Below, piece after piece: positions 39,901 through 50,479 of a DNA stretch of 64,000 nt. Each line of letters begins with the position of its first letter. The first letter of the stretch is position 1. Source of the stretch: Meandrina meandrites (Eukaryota; Cnidaria; Anthozoa; Scleractinia; Meandrinidae); assembly GCA_963693305.1 (NCBI GenBank), contig OY855907.1, forward strand, positions 34,714,301-34,778,300, written 5' to 3'. The notes under the pieces were generated by a model that was given only the letters and a program-made list of their open reading frames with translations, ran no database searches and was not told where the DNA came from. Both the position numbers and the translations under genes were made by a program.

Positions 39901-42900
39901 AAAGCTGTGTTTTCGGTGCATCTAGATTGCCAGGCATATAAAATAAAATAAAAATGTAATTTTGAAAGGGGAAAAAGTTGCTGGAGGCTGCTCGAAAACA
40001 ATAGCTTCACATGCGCGGAAGAAAAATAGATATACTAACCTCTTTATTAATCCTTGTAAATCCTCCCTTGAAGTTTGCCTGGCTGCGTCCTTCACGGACA
40101 TCGCTATCAGATCAAAGGCATCGTACAGAGCATTCTCCATAAAGTCGTGTTCCAGACTTTTCCAAGGACATATGCTTACCAATCCTCTAGGCAACACAGT
40201 ACTGTCTGATACCCCGTATATAGTAATATCTGTCAGAACCCACAGCGCTTTAAATTGATTGACACCGAGACTTTGAACCAATCGGAAGAGGTCTTCATTG
40301 TGTTTGTCGCGCACGTGAACAATAACAGCATCGCTTTCATTGGTCATTGTTAGCTTGATAGTAGATCGCAGCACAGTGGTGTTTTCACTTCTCGTTATCC
40401 ACACGGTTTGCAGAATATTCCATTTTTCTTTCTTTGAGTATTCCAGCATCGCCTCTGCAAGCACTTTTCCTTCGTAGTCAGAGGACATTACAAGGCTGAG
40501 TTTGCGCCATCCCATTTTCTGCACCATGTCTCGCAGAGTACAAGCGTAGTGTAACATCGATGGAGAAGCGACCCTTGTAAAGTCGGCGGGATTTTCCTGT
40601 TGTAGTTGATTAAAATATTAATAGTGCTGCCGAGTTTAATTTTAGCCAATTTCTAGAGCTTTTACACAAGGTGTAAATAGCGAAGCTATCTTTAAACCTT
40701 AGTGTCCTTAGTGTGTGACCATTTAAATGAAAGCTATTGAGCAGTATCTCCATCTGTTGCTGTTCATTATGCTGTAGAAGGTAGTTTTAATTGATCTGTG
40801 GATGAAACCCTATTGAGTGAAGAAGGCTTCGAAGCTCAGGCATTATCCTATGCTTAAGCTTTTAACTCGCCAAAATCCGAAGAATTCTATCAGATGCATG
40901 AATGGATTTTAATGTAATCTCCAGGGATTGGAAGACACGTAGAAGAGACCGTACACAGGAATCTTGCAAGAAAAATGAAGTCCCCACATATTCTTGGGAC
41001 ACTCTCTAGGCATGTATAAACACTGGGCAGGAAGGTTACGAGCAAACGCATATATTATTAGACGATGAGCTGGATCATGCTGATATTGCTTGCAAACGAA
41101 AAACTTCCTGCAATGAGGACTCAGCAGAAATTATTTACGATATTGTCTTCTTGCGTCGTTTTAATTTGCATACGGAAAGAAAACAACTTTGGTAAGACGG
41201 GTGGTCTTTTGGTCAGTATAATTTTTTACTACTTCGCAAAGTTACTCTTTTATATCAGGCAACGAGAATTAACAAAAACATCTCTTAGGCAATATTCTGT
41301 CGACCCGCTACCAAATTGTTAAAGGCAACGTTAAAAGAGACCACCAGAAACCATAATTCACAATTGGGATAGAAAGATTTAACTTATGTCATTCGAAACG
41401 TTGTTAATTATGCATTCCCATTGGAGAACGGAAAACTTTCTGCGTTGGTGTAGTCGATATTTTTTTCATCCCACACAGTATTTGCAGTCAGATAACCCCT
41501 TTTAAGCATGATAAGGCAATTTCGAGTTTTTCCGCATAAAACCAACCGGATCAAATTTAAATTAATTAAATTCATGGAAGTTTGTCGCCGCCTGTTTTAA
41601 TGTTTTGTCGTAAATAAACTATGAAAACGGATTTTCCCGCTGTCTGTTGGATATAAGGGACGCTGTTGTAACGAAAAAGTAAATTTGCAGACTTCCATTA
41701 TCTAAATTTAGCTATATCTATTTCATGTTTTAAATCGTTTGGGATAGAATCATGCTGTATTTTATCTACTTAAACTTCTTTTACTAAATTCTGGAATAAT
41801 GCACGTTTTAATCCTACAGTTTTTTTTTTTCATTTTTAATCTTTTGGAGTAATTTAAAAAGATAGCATTTATTAACCACGTACATATTGAAAATACTATC
41901 TCCGCTTACTTCGCATGTACCATAGAAAAACTGCTTTTCTACATTAACAAAAAGACCACGTTTAATTCTTTGCTAGTAGAATAAAGCTGCATATTTCGCA
42001 TACGGAACAAAAGGTTGAATTCACTTATCCCGACCATATAATTATTTCGAGAAGTTATGTAAATCCTTCTTTAATGTTTTACTCGGAAGTTAATCCATTG
42101 CAGCTTAACGCAAAAAGAGCAAAATCTTTAATTCGCAAATTTGAAAAACTTATTTAACATCGGTGAATGAATTAATGTGAATGAAACCACAGATACATTT
42201 TTCCAAACAAAAGTCGAGAAAATATCCCTTTTTGAAGTAAAAATAGAAAAATAAATAAATAAATAACTGCCAGTTAATTTATAATTGGATACTATAATCT
42301 ATCGTCCTTACCAAAGCACAATGATTTTATTTTTTCGGCTTATCTACTCGAAGCAATCGCGATTAAAGCGCGGGGCTTAAAGTCGTGGAGTTTTTCGAGA
42401 TACGCCAGCCAAAAGAATTAATTTAACGCTGCAGTATAAACAAAAACTACGTTAATCTAAAAATTTAGAAACCTGTCAAATAATCAATTATTCTTGCCGG
42501 AGATAAATACAACTTAAAGAAAAAATACAAACAGTAAAATAATGCTTACCTGAGTCGTTGGAATTTCGTCCTTTTGGAAATCCTGGAACATTCCAATTGT
42601 GACAGTTTTTAACCTTTCCATCACGGAAGACATGGCCATCTCTTGCTGTGACACATGAACAAAGATTGCCGAGTGTAGTGCCGGGAGGTTTTGTTCCAGG
42701 TTCAAGATGCTGTTTACCATCCGGTTATAGGTGAAGAAGCTGAAATTGAAGCGGACGTGTTTTTCCAGTGAAGAATTTTTGTGATCATGGTTGTATCGAG
42801 TAATAGCGTTTCGGACAATTTCCCCTAAATCCGAGTTTGATTCTCCCAGGAAAATGCTCACGCCAACGTCAAGATTTCCAAGTGAACTGCAAACGACAAA

Positions 42901-42957
42901 TACAGTTGTTATGAAAAGGAACAACAATGTGTTTAAGTCCGATTTGAAATATGGCAT
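33976..42957 (-). CDS. NMDA-type ionotropic glutamate receptor subunit, GluN1-like (complete, 8 exons, 965 aa)
   Basis: Ligand-gated cation channel of the plasma membrane. Exons (5' to 3' on minus): 42957-42550, 40596-40040, 39629-39109, 38126-38007, 37337-37170, 35900-35698, 35391-35213, 34717-33976. All phases fit; 2898 nt with stop. Order: signal peptide (LLFLFITTVFVV), amino-terminal domain to about residue 385, S1 (CCFGFSIDLLKILERELGF, WNGIVNELVSGRGDLAL, conserved binding Arg in TEKRAK), M1 in exon 5, pore loop and M3 (YVWGVAFSKDIG, PRSISAR, NTYCANLMAF), S2 (GSSSEMYFK, HGLVGDYLS), M4 (LFLTVAGTIAFCFLALL) and a cytoplasmic tail of about 125 aa. GluN1 affinity rests on LCCFGFSIDLL, VADRQYGTF and PRSxSAR. 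Pore Asn is Ser, and pocket residues differ from GluN1. Ligand and subunit role are unproven. Confidence 0.92.
35583..35612. repeat. (GAT/GAC)n microsatellite in receptor intron
   Basis: Short GATGATGATGAT run between exons 6 and 7 of the receptor gene. Confidence 0.8.
36280..36640. repeat. Direct repeats and (TATGTCGG)n microsatellite
   Basis: CGCATCCTAATCTTGTGGTG occurs at about 36287 and 36582 as a direct repeat. Between the copies, 36355-36417 is an irregular GTATGTCG array. Non-coding, in a receptor intron. Confidence 0.7.
36900..37136. mobile_element. CTGCAG-rich fold-back element in receptor intron
   Basis: TTGCAACGTTGTCTGACATTT then repeated GCAGACTGCAGA on the left are mirrored by CTGCAGTCTGCAGTCTG then AAATGTCACACACCGATCTT on the right. 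The core has direct repeats of CTAACCGCAAGCA. Non-coding. It ends about 35 bp before exon 5 of the receptor gene. Confidence 0.6.
40695..40835 (-). repeat. Single diverged copy of the 106-bp satellite
   Basis: GTGTGTGACCATTTAAATGA, AAGCTATTGAGCAGTATCTC and GATCTGTGGATGAAACCCTA are the reverse complement of the unit at 18761. It lies in the intron between receptor exons 1 and 2. Confidence 0.65.
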
Positions 42958-45170
42958 TGTGTTACACGGAGAAACTGAGAACTCCGAAAATCTAACGCCG
43001 ATTTCCCATCACAATGTTTTCCCGTTGCGTCGCGTTTTTGAACATAATACTGTTTTCAATGTGAGCTCGTTGCTTTTAAAGCGCACTCAAATTTTGCTAT
43101 GCAGCTGAATTTAGGAATGACACCTCTGAGTGAAAAATAATTAAACTGAACGTTTTAATGACGGTCAAGAAAATAGAGGCCTCTCATTGGTCGAAGTCAC
43201 TCTTGAGGCAATATTTCAATGCAGCTGGGGTAAATACCGGGGGTAAATAACATAAAAGGAAATTCCAACAATATGTCTTTTTGCTAGGTGTATTATCGTG
43301 CTGACATTGAAGTAAGTATTTTATTTTAAACTATACAGTTTTAAATTGAAAGGGAATTAGCTTATATTATAAAGACTGCTTGCGGTAGCATTCGCATGCA
43401 CTAATTAATACCAAATCTGAAGCTCAAACTGCATGTTTTAACGTTTGCAAACGGAGGCCATACAATCTTAACTCATTTATATAATTCTAAACACTTGTTA
43501 TGAAATACACGAGTAAAATCATTGAGTATGCCCAAAGGCGCTTCACCCAACTAACTACACTCTTTTTCAACAACAAACTGAAATATTTTCTAGTGAGCAC
43601 TGAATGATCGGCAGAAGCTGAACGCGAAAGCAATTGAAAATTTAGCAAATGAGATCGCGTTGCTGCTATTGTCGTTAATGGGATTTTGTTAGCTATCTAA
43701 TGCGATTCTCAAACAGTATAAGCTGAAACATTTTCCGTGAAACGAAAAAAACATTTTTAAATGTTCATTTTGAACATTCAGCCGCGCTCATATCACGGAT
43801 GTTTTACACAATGTAATATACGATACCGGCGTGTGCTTGCATGTCTGTGAACAAGGTCCCGTTGTGGCACATTCTACATTCATACATTTTTATTCTATCC
43901 GAACAAGCCACTTAATCTCCGCGTTACCTTTTGCCTCTGTTTCAAAACGAGTCCGCGTTTTATATGAAACCGAGTTTGATTTGCATGAAAATGAACATAC
44001 AGAAAACAAAAAGACTCGTTTAAACGACGAGGCAAAAGACAGCTCAGAAACTGTCTATTTCTAATTATTTTTTGTTATATTCGCAGTTGTAGTCCCTTTA
44101 ACTGTGTAAGGTGCTAATTATTTTTTCTCTTCAGAGTCCAATAGGCTAATAACAATGACAGGTGCTTGTGTCAATTATTTTCTTTTTGAGGCATTTCTGT
44201 CAAACGCTTATTTCTCGTATCGCATGAAGTTGAGGTTGCTCTCAATCCTACCTACAGATTTTTTTTTAATATTCGTAACAATGTTTGTTTCGTCAGTTAG
44301 ACAAAAATATAGCAGAAACCGTAAAAACCATGCATCATTAAGAAGTTTTTAAATGACTCGCCTCAAAATATGAAAATACGGTATTTTTCTTTGACCATTT
44401 TTAACGTTGCCATGGCAATGAATTTGACATCACGATGACCTCAATTTGTTCATTGGTAATGCCAAGATGTTTTTTCTCAAGAGTTTTGGTGTAGTCGTTA
44501 TAAAATGCCAAAGACGGGAATCTGTAAACCATATTACGAGTCATCTAGAGCTAACGTTTGCACGCTGGTATGGAATCATATAAATACAGTAACAGGGGCC
44601 ATTGGAGTTAGTTCGAGCATGTTAGTCACCATGAAAAAAATATAATTTCATGCAAACAGTTTGTCGAATGAACATTATTAGTTCTTCGAAAAATTCAAGA
44701 ATCTTCTCCAGTGATATGTTGGAAATAACTTTGGCTTTCTCGATTGTTTTTCGTTCTGGTTGCGGTAGTAATAAAACCCGATTCACAGGATTTCTAGTAA
44801 GAACGGTTATCCCAACCGTTCGTCCGGTGCACCCAAGAAGCTGACGGACTCTGGGCTCGATCGAGGCCCTTGGGGCGATTTTCTCGCATGCGGTAAGCTT
44901 ACGACATGCCTTATTAGAGCCATTTAAACGTGGGCGCGTCTTTCGTAAGGATGTGGTAGGTTGTTTTACACGCCGCGATTCGTGTTGTAGTCATGGCGTA
45001 AGCTTGTCGCATGCGATGCGAGAAGGTCGTACCATGTTAATCGCCCTTTAGATGCATAAAGCGAGGAACTTATAGCTGAAGAAGTTTAGAGCCCAGAATA
45101 GCGATGACTTAGGGGGCTTACAACCTAACAAGCTTGTTTTCACTTAGTGTATGACCGGTTTTAATACAAA
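42958..45170. other. Intergenic, upstream of receptor gene
   Basis: No gene was recognised. It presumably holds the receptor promoter just above 42957, but I saw no diagnostic motif. The stretch 44250-44470 (TTGCCATGGCAA, GATGACCTCAATTTGTTCAT) is homologous to part of the fold-back element at 59740-59950. Confidence 0.4.
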
Positions 45171-45179
45171 ATCTAATAC

Positions 45180-46180
45180 AAAATCGAATCTAATAAAAAC
45201 GAAAAACAAAATCGAATCTAATAATTTCAAGACAGAACTTTATTGGTCCCTTGCGACGTTTGACTTACGGCAGTAGCACTATTGAGTACAAACAATCATC
45301 CAAATGTCTTGGGTTAACAATCGACAACAAGCTATCATGGAATGAACACATCGGGAAAGTTTGTAAGTCCTTCAGTAACAAAGTCGCAGTCTTAAAACGG
45401 ATAAAGTTCCTACCAAAACCAGTCTTGGAAACTATTTATTATAAAACAATCATCCCCAGTGTCCTATATGGTATTGCAGTCTGGGGATCTTGTTCTCCAG
45501 CTTTGTTAGATGATATAGACCGAATTCATTTGAGAGCAACAAGAATTATTAATAGTCTACCACATTACATCCATAGTGATCACATCAGGAACGCTCCATA
45601 TTGGAACCCTATTGTTTCATTCTACATTAAGAGACTTTTAGTTATTACGTACAATATTTACCATGGAAATAGCATCAATCCTCTAAAGAACTTACTAGTA
45701 AAACGCGAGTCTACTTATAGCTTTAGAAAATCCTTAAATGTTGAGGTTGATAGACCAAGAACAGAAGTGGGAAGATCTTCTTTTAAACATCGTGCTGCAT
45801 TATCTTGGAATTTCCTTCCCGATGACATCAAGTCTTGCTCTAACCTTGATTCTTTCAAGAAAAAACTTAAGGCAAATAAGAGTCTCTTAAAATCTATCAG
45901 TTTCACTAAAGCGTCCTGCTGCGTTTCTAACAAATCTCTGGACTTCAAATATTTTTAATTAATTAATTAATTTATTTATTTTTACTGTATATTGTTATTA
46001 ATTCATCTATTTTACCTATCATTATTTATTCAGCTATTGTAAATAAATTTCGGATCATGTAATGTAGGATCATATTGTAATTTATTATATTAGTTAGTGC
46101 AGGTCCACATCAGGACTTAACGTCTTGCCAATTCTGTAACCTGCTTTATCAAATAAATCATGTATGTATGTATGTACGTA
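45180..46180 (+). mobile_element. 5'-truncated LINE, reverse transcriptase C-terminus
   Basis: The frame at about 45212-45958 encodes the C-terminal end of a non-LTR reverse transcriptase: KCLGLTIDNKLSWNEHI, then IIPSVLYGIAVWGSCSPALL, then RIHLRATRIIN, a typical thumb/connection region of CR1/L2/Jockey-type ORF2. Upstream, a second frame reads KTEL where ORF2 proteins have that motif, suggesting a frameshift near 45240. The ORF ends at TAA 45958 and is followed by an A/T-rich tail and a (TGTA)n run near 46160, as expected for a LINE 3' end. Not functional. Confidence 0.8.
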
Positions 46181-46709
46181 GAATTGAATAAAAGTGATAG
46201 TTTTTTCCACACAGAATTGCATGGTCAGCAAGCGTAACATTCAGGACTATTTTATTCAGTCAACTGAATTAAACATAACCCTGGGATGTTCAAAGGTGTG
46301 CGAGAGGGAGCCGTTATGTCGATGCCATTCCTCACAATTTGAAACAAAAAAGAATTTTACCTAAATTTTGAAATTTTCAGGTTGATCGGCGATGTAAACG
46401 GGAAGAGAGGCATTGACGAGGAAAGGAAGAAATGGAGCAATGGAGGGAGGAAGTGAGAAAGCAAGGGAGGAAGAAAAGGGACAGAGAGGGACCGAGGAAG
46501 AGTGGTAAGGAGTTATGTAGGGAGAGAAGCAGAGAGTGGGGGAAGGTAGTTCTAGCACTTCTGCGCTTGTGTAAACTTTAGTTACAGCAGGATCGAAAAT
46601 TATGCCAAAATAAAAAATAAATAAAAAATAACCATTTAAGTTAACGCGGCTATTAACACGACTGTTAACTATTAACATGATCTGCGCTGTTGAGGGCCCA
46701 ATGGTGAAG

Positions 46710-48974
46710 TCACGAAAGGCGCGAAATCCTAGCCAGCGTCTTGTCTTCAGTGCCACAAACACGATCCTTATGGTGGTTGCGTCGCACGTGACTGTCATGC
46801 GCCGCGTGCGAGGCGAACGCCCGCCCGCAATACTTGCACTTAAATGGTTTTTCGCCGCTGTGCTGACGGATGTGCGTGCGTAGAATGGAGGATGCCGTGA
46901 AGGACTTGACGCAATACGGACATTTGTAGGGCCTCTCTCCACTGTGCACCCGTGTGTGTTTGTTCAGGCTGGACGACTGGGAGAAGCTCTTCCCGCATTG
47001 TAAGCACTGGTGTGGGCGATACTTTTCGTGCACGTGAAGAATATGAATGCGTAGCCGATCACGCTTCTCAAACGAGCGTTCACACAGCGGACATGGGAAC
47101 TTCCGGTCTCCGTAATCAACACATCGCGTGTATTTAAGATGGCGGTCACGGTAATATTTGTAGGCGAATACTTTTCCACAACAGTGGCAAGGATAGCTTG
47201 AGCCGTCTGCAAGATAGGAAAACAGCTTCTCAGGTTGGAGCATGATAAAGGCTGTGATCAGAATGGGTTTTACAAAATACCGTGGGACAAATTGTGACCT
47301 TTACATCGACAACTTAGGTAGAGAGGATCGTTTCTTTTTGGCAGAGAATAGTGTGGTAGTTATGGAACTAGCCATTATCATAGCGACCCAGGTTCGAGTT
47401 TAGTTATGCATATGATTTTCTGGACGAAGTAAAAATTTTCTAAGATGGAGGGAGGGGGATCTAAGAGGAGCTATAAGAGGGTTAAGCACTTTATGTACAC
47501 AAAACCATGTGTCTGATCAAACAGCGAAGTAACAACTTAACCGCGTCATGTATGGTGTATGCCGATCTTCAATAGACAAGCATCTATCCTTTTCGATCAT
47601 CTCACATCAAGGTAATTCACCTTGTGGTCCATTCTTTAACCCCAGGGATATTCCCAGGAGTAAACCTCCTACCACCATCAACATAACCTTCCTAAACTCC
47701 CGATACATTCTTTTACCCCAGGGGTATCTCATATCCATCTCTCTATCGCACTCTCAAACAAACTATTACCATCGACAAAGTACAATCTTAACTCACCTTC
47801 CGTTCCACTCTTTATCCCCAAGGGTATCCCCATAAACACGTTATATCCGTCTCCGTACCACACTCTCAGTTCCTCTCCCTCCGTTATTACTCGTGTGGCT
47901 TCGTAATACAAAGAACATTCCTGTTGTACTAGCACCAGGTTTTGCTCGGCCACGTATCGGGCACAGCTGACGAACTTCATCCAGTTTTTGTAATTCGCAG
48001 CTCCATCTATGTAGTAGCGAAGGCGTCCGTCCATAAATATCTACAAAGTAGTAAACAGTAGTATTAAGAACGAAGGTACTAAAAGCGATCTGTTGTAAAA
48101 AAAAAAAAAGTAGGGACCACGAGGGGTGCTTACCATTTGTCGAAAGGAACCAGTTGGAATGAACACTGAATAATGGTAAGGGATTTTCCAAAATCAGCAA
48201 ACGACCCGAACGAGATGGGGCTTACCATTTGAAATTCGGTTTCCTGTTACTGTTTTCCGTTGAGACTGGAACTGGGAAATCGTGCAAATGGTAAAGAAAT
48301 TTCCGACGTTCCGTTCCGAACGGAAAAAGAGGACTACCTCTGGAGGTAGTCCACAATTTTCGAACGGATTTTCCGGAAAATTACTGTTCCATTTGACTTT
48401 CAACCGAAATTTCCGGATTTTTTGGCTAAATGGTAAGCACCCCAGGTGCGGCCAAAACTGCAAGGCTGACACTAAGTAGAAATGTCTTTTCGCTAGTTGT
48501 TCTATTCTGTGTGGCATATACTCTGCTGATGAGACCCAATGAGGTCGAAACAGCTGTCCAGAGTTTGCATTTTGACTTCCAGTTTGGACTCCATCATGTC
48601 GTTGTCCCGTTAACTTTTTTTTCATTTCTACGTAGTGTCAGCCTTCCAGTTCTTGTCATAGAATTATTAACTAAACAAAACAAGAAGTCAAAAGTGGATA
48701 CAATCAGTGGCTTCGCTTTCTCCGTTAGCGACTTTGCACAAATCTGCAGAACACATGGAAGAAAGCGTACTTCCTCTTACCTCCCACAAAAATTGCCTTC
48801 GAACAGAACTTATGGGCATTTCCTCTGAACAGACAATGCTTCCTGTGTATGGGCCGAAGCGCATGCCCTTCTTGATGCGCAGCTGACCGCAGAAGACGCC
48901 ATAACGTGGGTTTCCAGAGGTCGAGACTTTTAGTAGTTTTAGTTCATGTGGCGGCGACTGGCTAGGAAAACAGC
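46710..48974 (-). CDS. PRDM14: PRDM14, PR-domain zinc finger regulator (C-terminal three exons)
   Basis: PRDM14 is a nuclear DNA-binding regulator, linked to germ-cell/pluripotency control in mammals and to neural progenitors in Nematostella. Exons (5' to 3' on minus): 48974-48781, 48040-47797, 47206-46710. The first two encode the PR/SET-like domain: NPRYGVFCGQLRIKKGMRFG, then MDGRLRYYIDGAANYKNWMK, SCARYVAEQNLVLVQ and LRVWYGDGY. The third encodes five zinc fingers, with near-verbatim PRDM14 stretches such as YRDRHLKYTRCVDYGDRKFP, FEKRDRLRIHILHVHEK and SASHAAHDSHVRRNH-like sequence (FASHAAHDSHVRRNH). The vertebrate protein has a further C-terminal finger; here the frame stops 14 residues after NHHKDR. 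The 5' part is uncertain; a candidate upstream exon is listed separately. Identity is very secure. Confidence 0.93.
48123..48443. mobile_element. MITE in PRDM14 intron
   Basis: GGGTGCTTACCATTT at about 48125 is mirrored by AAATGGTAAGCACCC at about 48427. Internal copies of CTTACCATTTG occur near 48221. AGGACTACCTC/GAGGTAGTCC near 48330-48353 is an internal hairpin. No transposase is encoded. A frame of about 140 codons inside it is not a gene. Confidence 0.7.
48456..48651 (+). mobile_element. Retrozyme-like element flanked by 29-bp inverted repeats
   Basis: The 196-bp unit lies in the PRDM14 intron, antisense to the gene. Its ends, 48456-48484 and 48623-48651, are reverse complements at 27 of 29 positions (core GGCTGACACTAAGTAGAAAT on the left). 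A hammerhead ribozyme occupies 48520-48564. Its TTTCGCT start, the ribozyme and the later TCAGCCTT motif are shared with the insertion at 63034-63286, so both belong to one family. No protein is encoded. Confidence 0.65.
48520..48564 (+). ncRNA. Type I hammerhead ribozyme
   Basis: Self-cleaving RNA motif. Stem I is ACTCTG (48520-48525) pairing with CAGAGT (48559-48564). Core CTGATGA is 48526-48532. Stem II is GACC (48533-48536) and GGTC (48543-48546) with loop CAATGA. Core GAAA is 48547-48550. Stem III is only A-T and C-G pairs around loop AGCT (within 48550-48557). The cleavage site follows the C of GTC at 48558. Every invariant hammerhead nucleotide is present. A minimal stem III is typical of hammerheads in Penelope-like elements and small retrozymes, which may cleave as dimers. 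Activity is inferred. Confidence 0.9.
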
Positions 48975-49029
48975 CTTCAGAAAAGAAAAACAAACCGAAA
49001 AATGAGTTAGTCATTACGTATATTTGCTT

Positions 49030-50385
49030 GCCTCAATTCACAAAATATTCGAATTCGCTTTTCGCATGACCGTTTCGAAAGTGCTTAGGCAGTTGGCGTG
49101 AATCTTATTCACACTTCGGGCGTACGTATTTGCAACAAACGCGCATAGCCGTCGCATTTTCCAGTTGAAATTTTTTATTGTTTTTTTTTTTAGCTCGAAA
49201 ACAATGAAAAAATCCAACCGGCAAATGCGACGGCTATATGCGTATGTTGCATATAAATACGCCTTTAATTTCAAATTTAATTCATGCTATAGTGATCGTC
49301 ACTTATCTAACATATTTTCAAATTAGTTTTTCGTGTAGTCCTGAGAACAGTGAGTAAAACTACAATCTCAGGAAACACTGTTCAGTGATACAAGAGACAT
49401 CATTCCACGCCAGCTGAAATGATGCAAGTATATAATGTACTAACAACTCTCTCCTCATCTCACTATCATGTGGTTATTGTGGATGGTTGGTGAGTAACAA
49501 GAGGCAACATTGGGCGCGGGCCGGGAAGGGGAATTTTTTTTCTTCCATGATGAACTCAATTTCGCCTAAAATGTATTGTAGGGAGTTTAAAAGTGAAAGC
49601 AACGCGGCCAGTAACGGAAACAAGAACGCCACTATAAGTTTAATGGGGAATATAGTGCAGTGAAAGTTATTTACTGATGTATAGTTATGGTTAACGATTT
49701 CGGCAATTTCAATTTTTCTTGCGAGATCGCTCTCGCTAAAGCTTGATGGAGACAAGTATACCTGAAACTTTGTTGTCAAAATTTACCTGAATTTCCATAT
49801 ATGGAAGTAGTTTCCTGGCCGTACAGTGCTATTTCCAAGTCTTCTTGCGAAAAATTAAATCCAGATTTGGAACAAGGCTTGGACATTTTAATCACTGGTT
49901 TTTGGGAAAAAAATTACAACACAACGAGTTTTCCACTGGAGCTAAATTTAATAAAACATGCTAAAGCTCTGTTGTATCTACTTCACTAAGGACCTGTCTT
50001 TTTTTTCTCATTTTATGCGATTTCCGGAATTAGCCAAGTGAGCTCTGTTCGTTTTTAAACATCAATTTTTTAAGCAAATTGTGCATCAAATGTTCCGAAT
50101 GTTCCTCTGTTGTTTCCTTTTTTAGGTATATATTTCTATTAAGAAGGCAGCACTGCAGTTAAACACTTCAACCCGGTTTTAAAATCGTTTTTTTTTTTAA
50201 CATTTAACTCAATTGACATGAATTGTTTTCATATCTTTGGCTTACTAATAAACGGCAAAAAAAAAAAAAAAAAAACGCCTTGAAACGAGAAAGATCTTTT
50301 TTTTTATCACAACAAAATATTTAACGATGAGATGTTAGAGAAAATAAACAACAAAATAAATACTTACTTAGATGGAATATCTTAC
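49030..50385. other. Probable PRDM14 intron, no gene seen
   Basis: Mostly AT-rich sequence. Frames on both strands are short and resemble no family. GCGACGGCTATATGCGTATG and CGCATAGCCGTCGCATTT near 49140-49250 form an inverted pair. Confidence 0.4.
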
Positions 50386-50465
50386 CGTCAAGGACATGAA
50401 TTTTCCTCAGACAAACCGAACCAAGCTTGCAATTAGGATACGCAAGGGCAGGCTTATATAACTAT
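50386..50465 (-). CDS. Candidate upstream exon of PRDM14
   Basis: On the minus strand a frame reading ALAYPNCKLGSVCLRKIHVL ends at a consensus donor (GACG|GTAAGA, exon edge 50386). Its phase 1 end joins in frame to the acceptor before GCTGTTTTCC at 48974, giving ...VLDGCFPSQSPPHELKLLK before the PR domain. The 5' edge is unsure: AG candidates lie at about 50463 and 50472. No family similarity supports it beyond phase and donor, so it remains a candidate. Confidence 0.4.
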
Positions 50466-50479
50466 CATTTGTTCTATTC

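Noticed and set aside
41065..41322. 85-codon plus-strand frame in receptor intron
   Set aside because: No similarity, AT-rich, no supporting splice context.
46361..46942. 193-codon minus-strand frame
   Set aside because: It is a shadow frame over the PRDM14 zinc-finger exon and 3' UTR.
48194..48625. 143-codon minus-strand frame
   Set aside because: It lies within a MITE and the ribozyme element; not coding.
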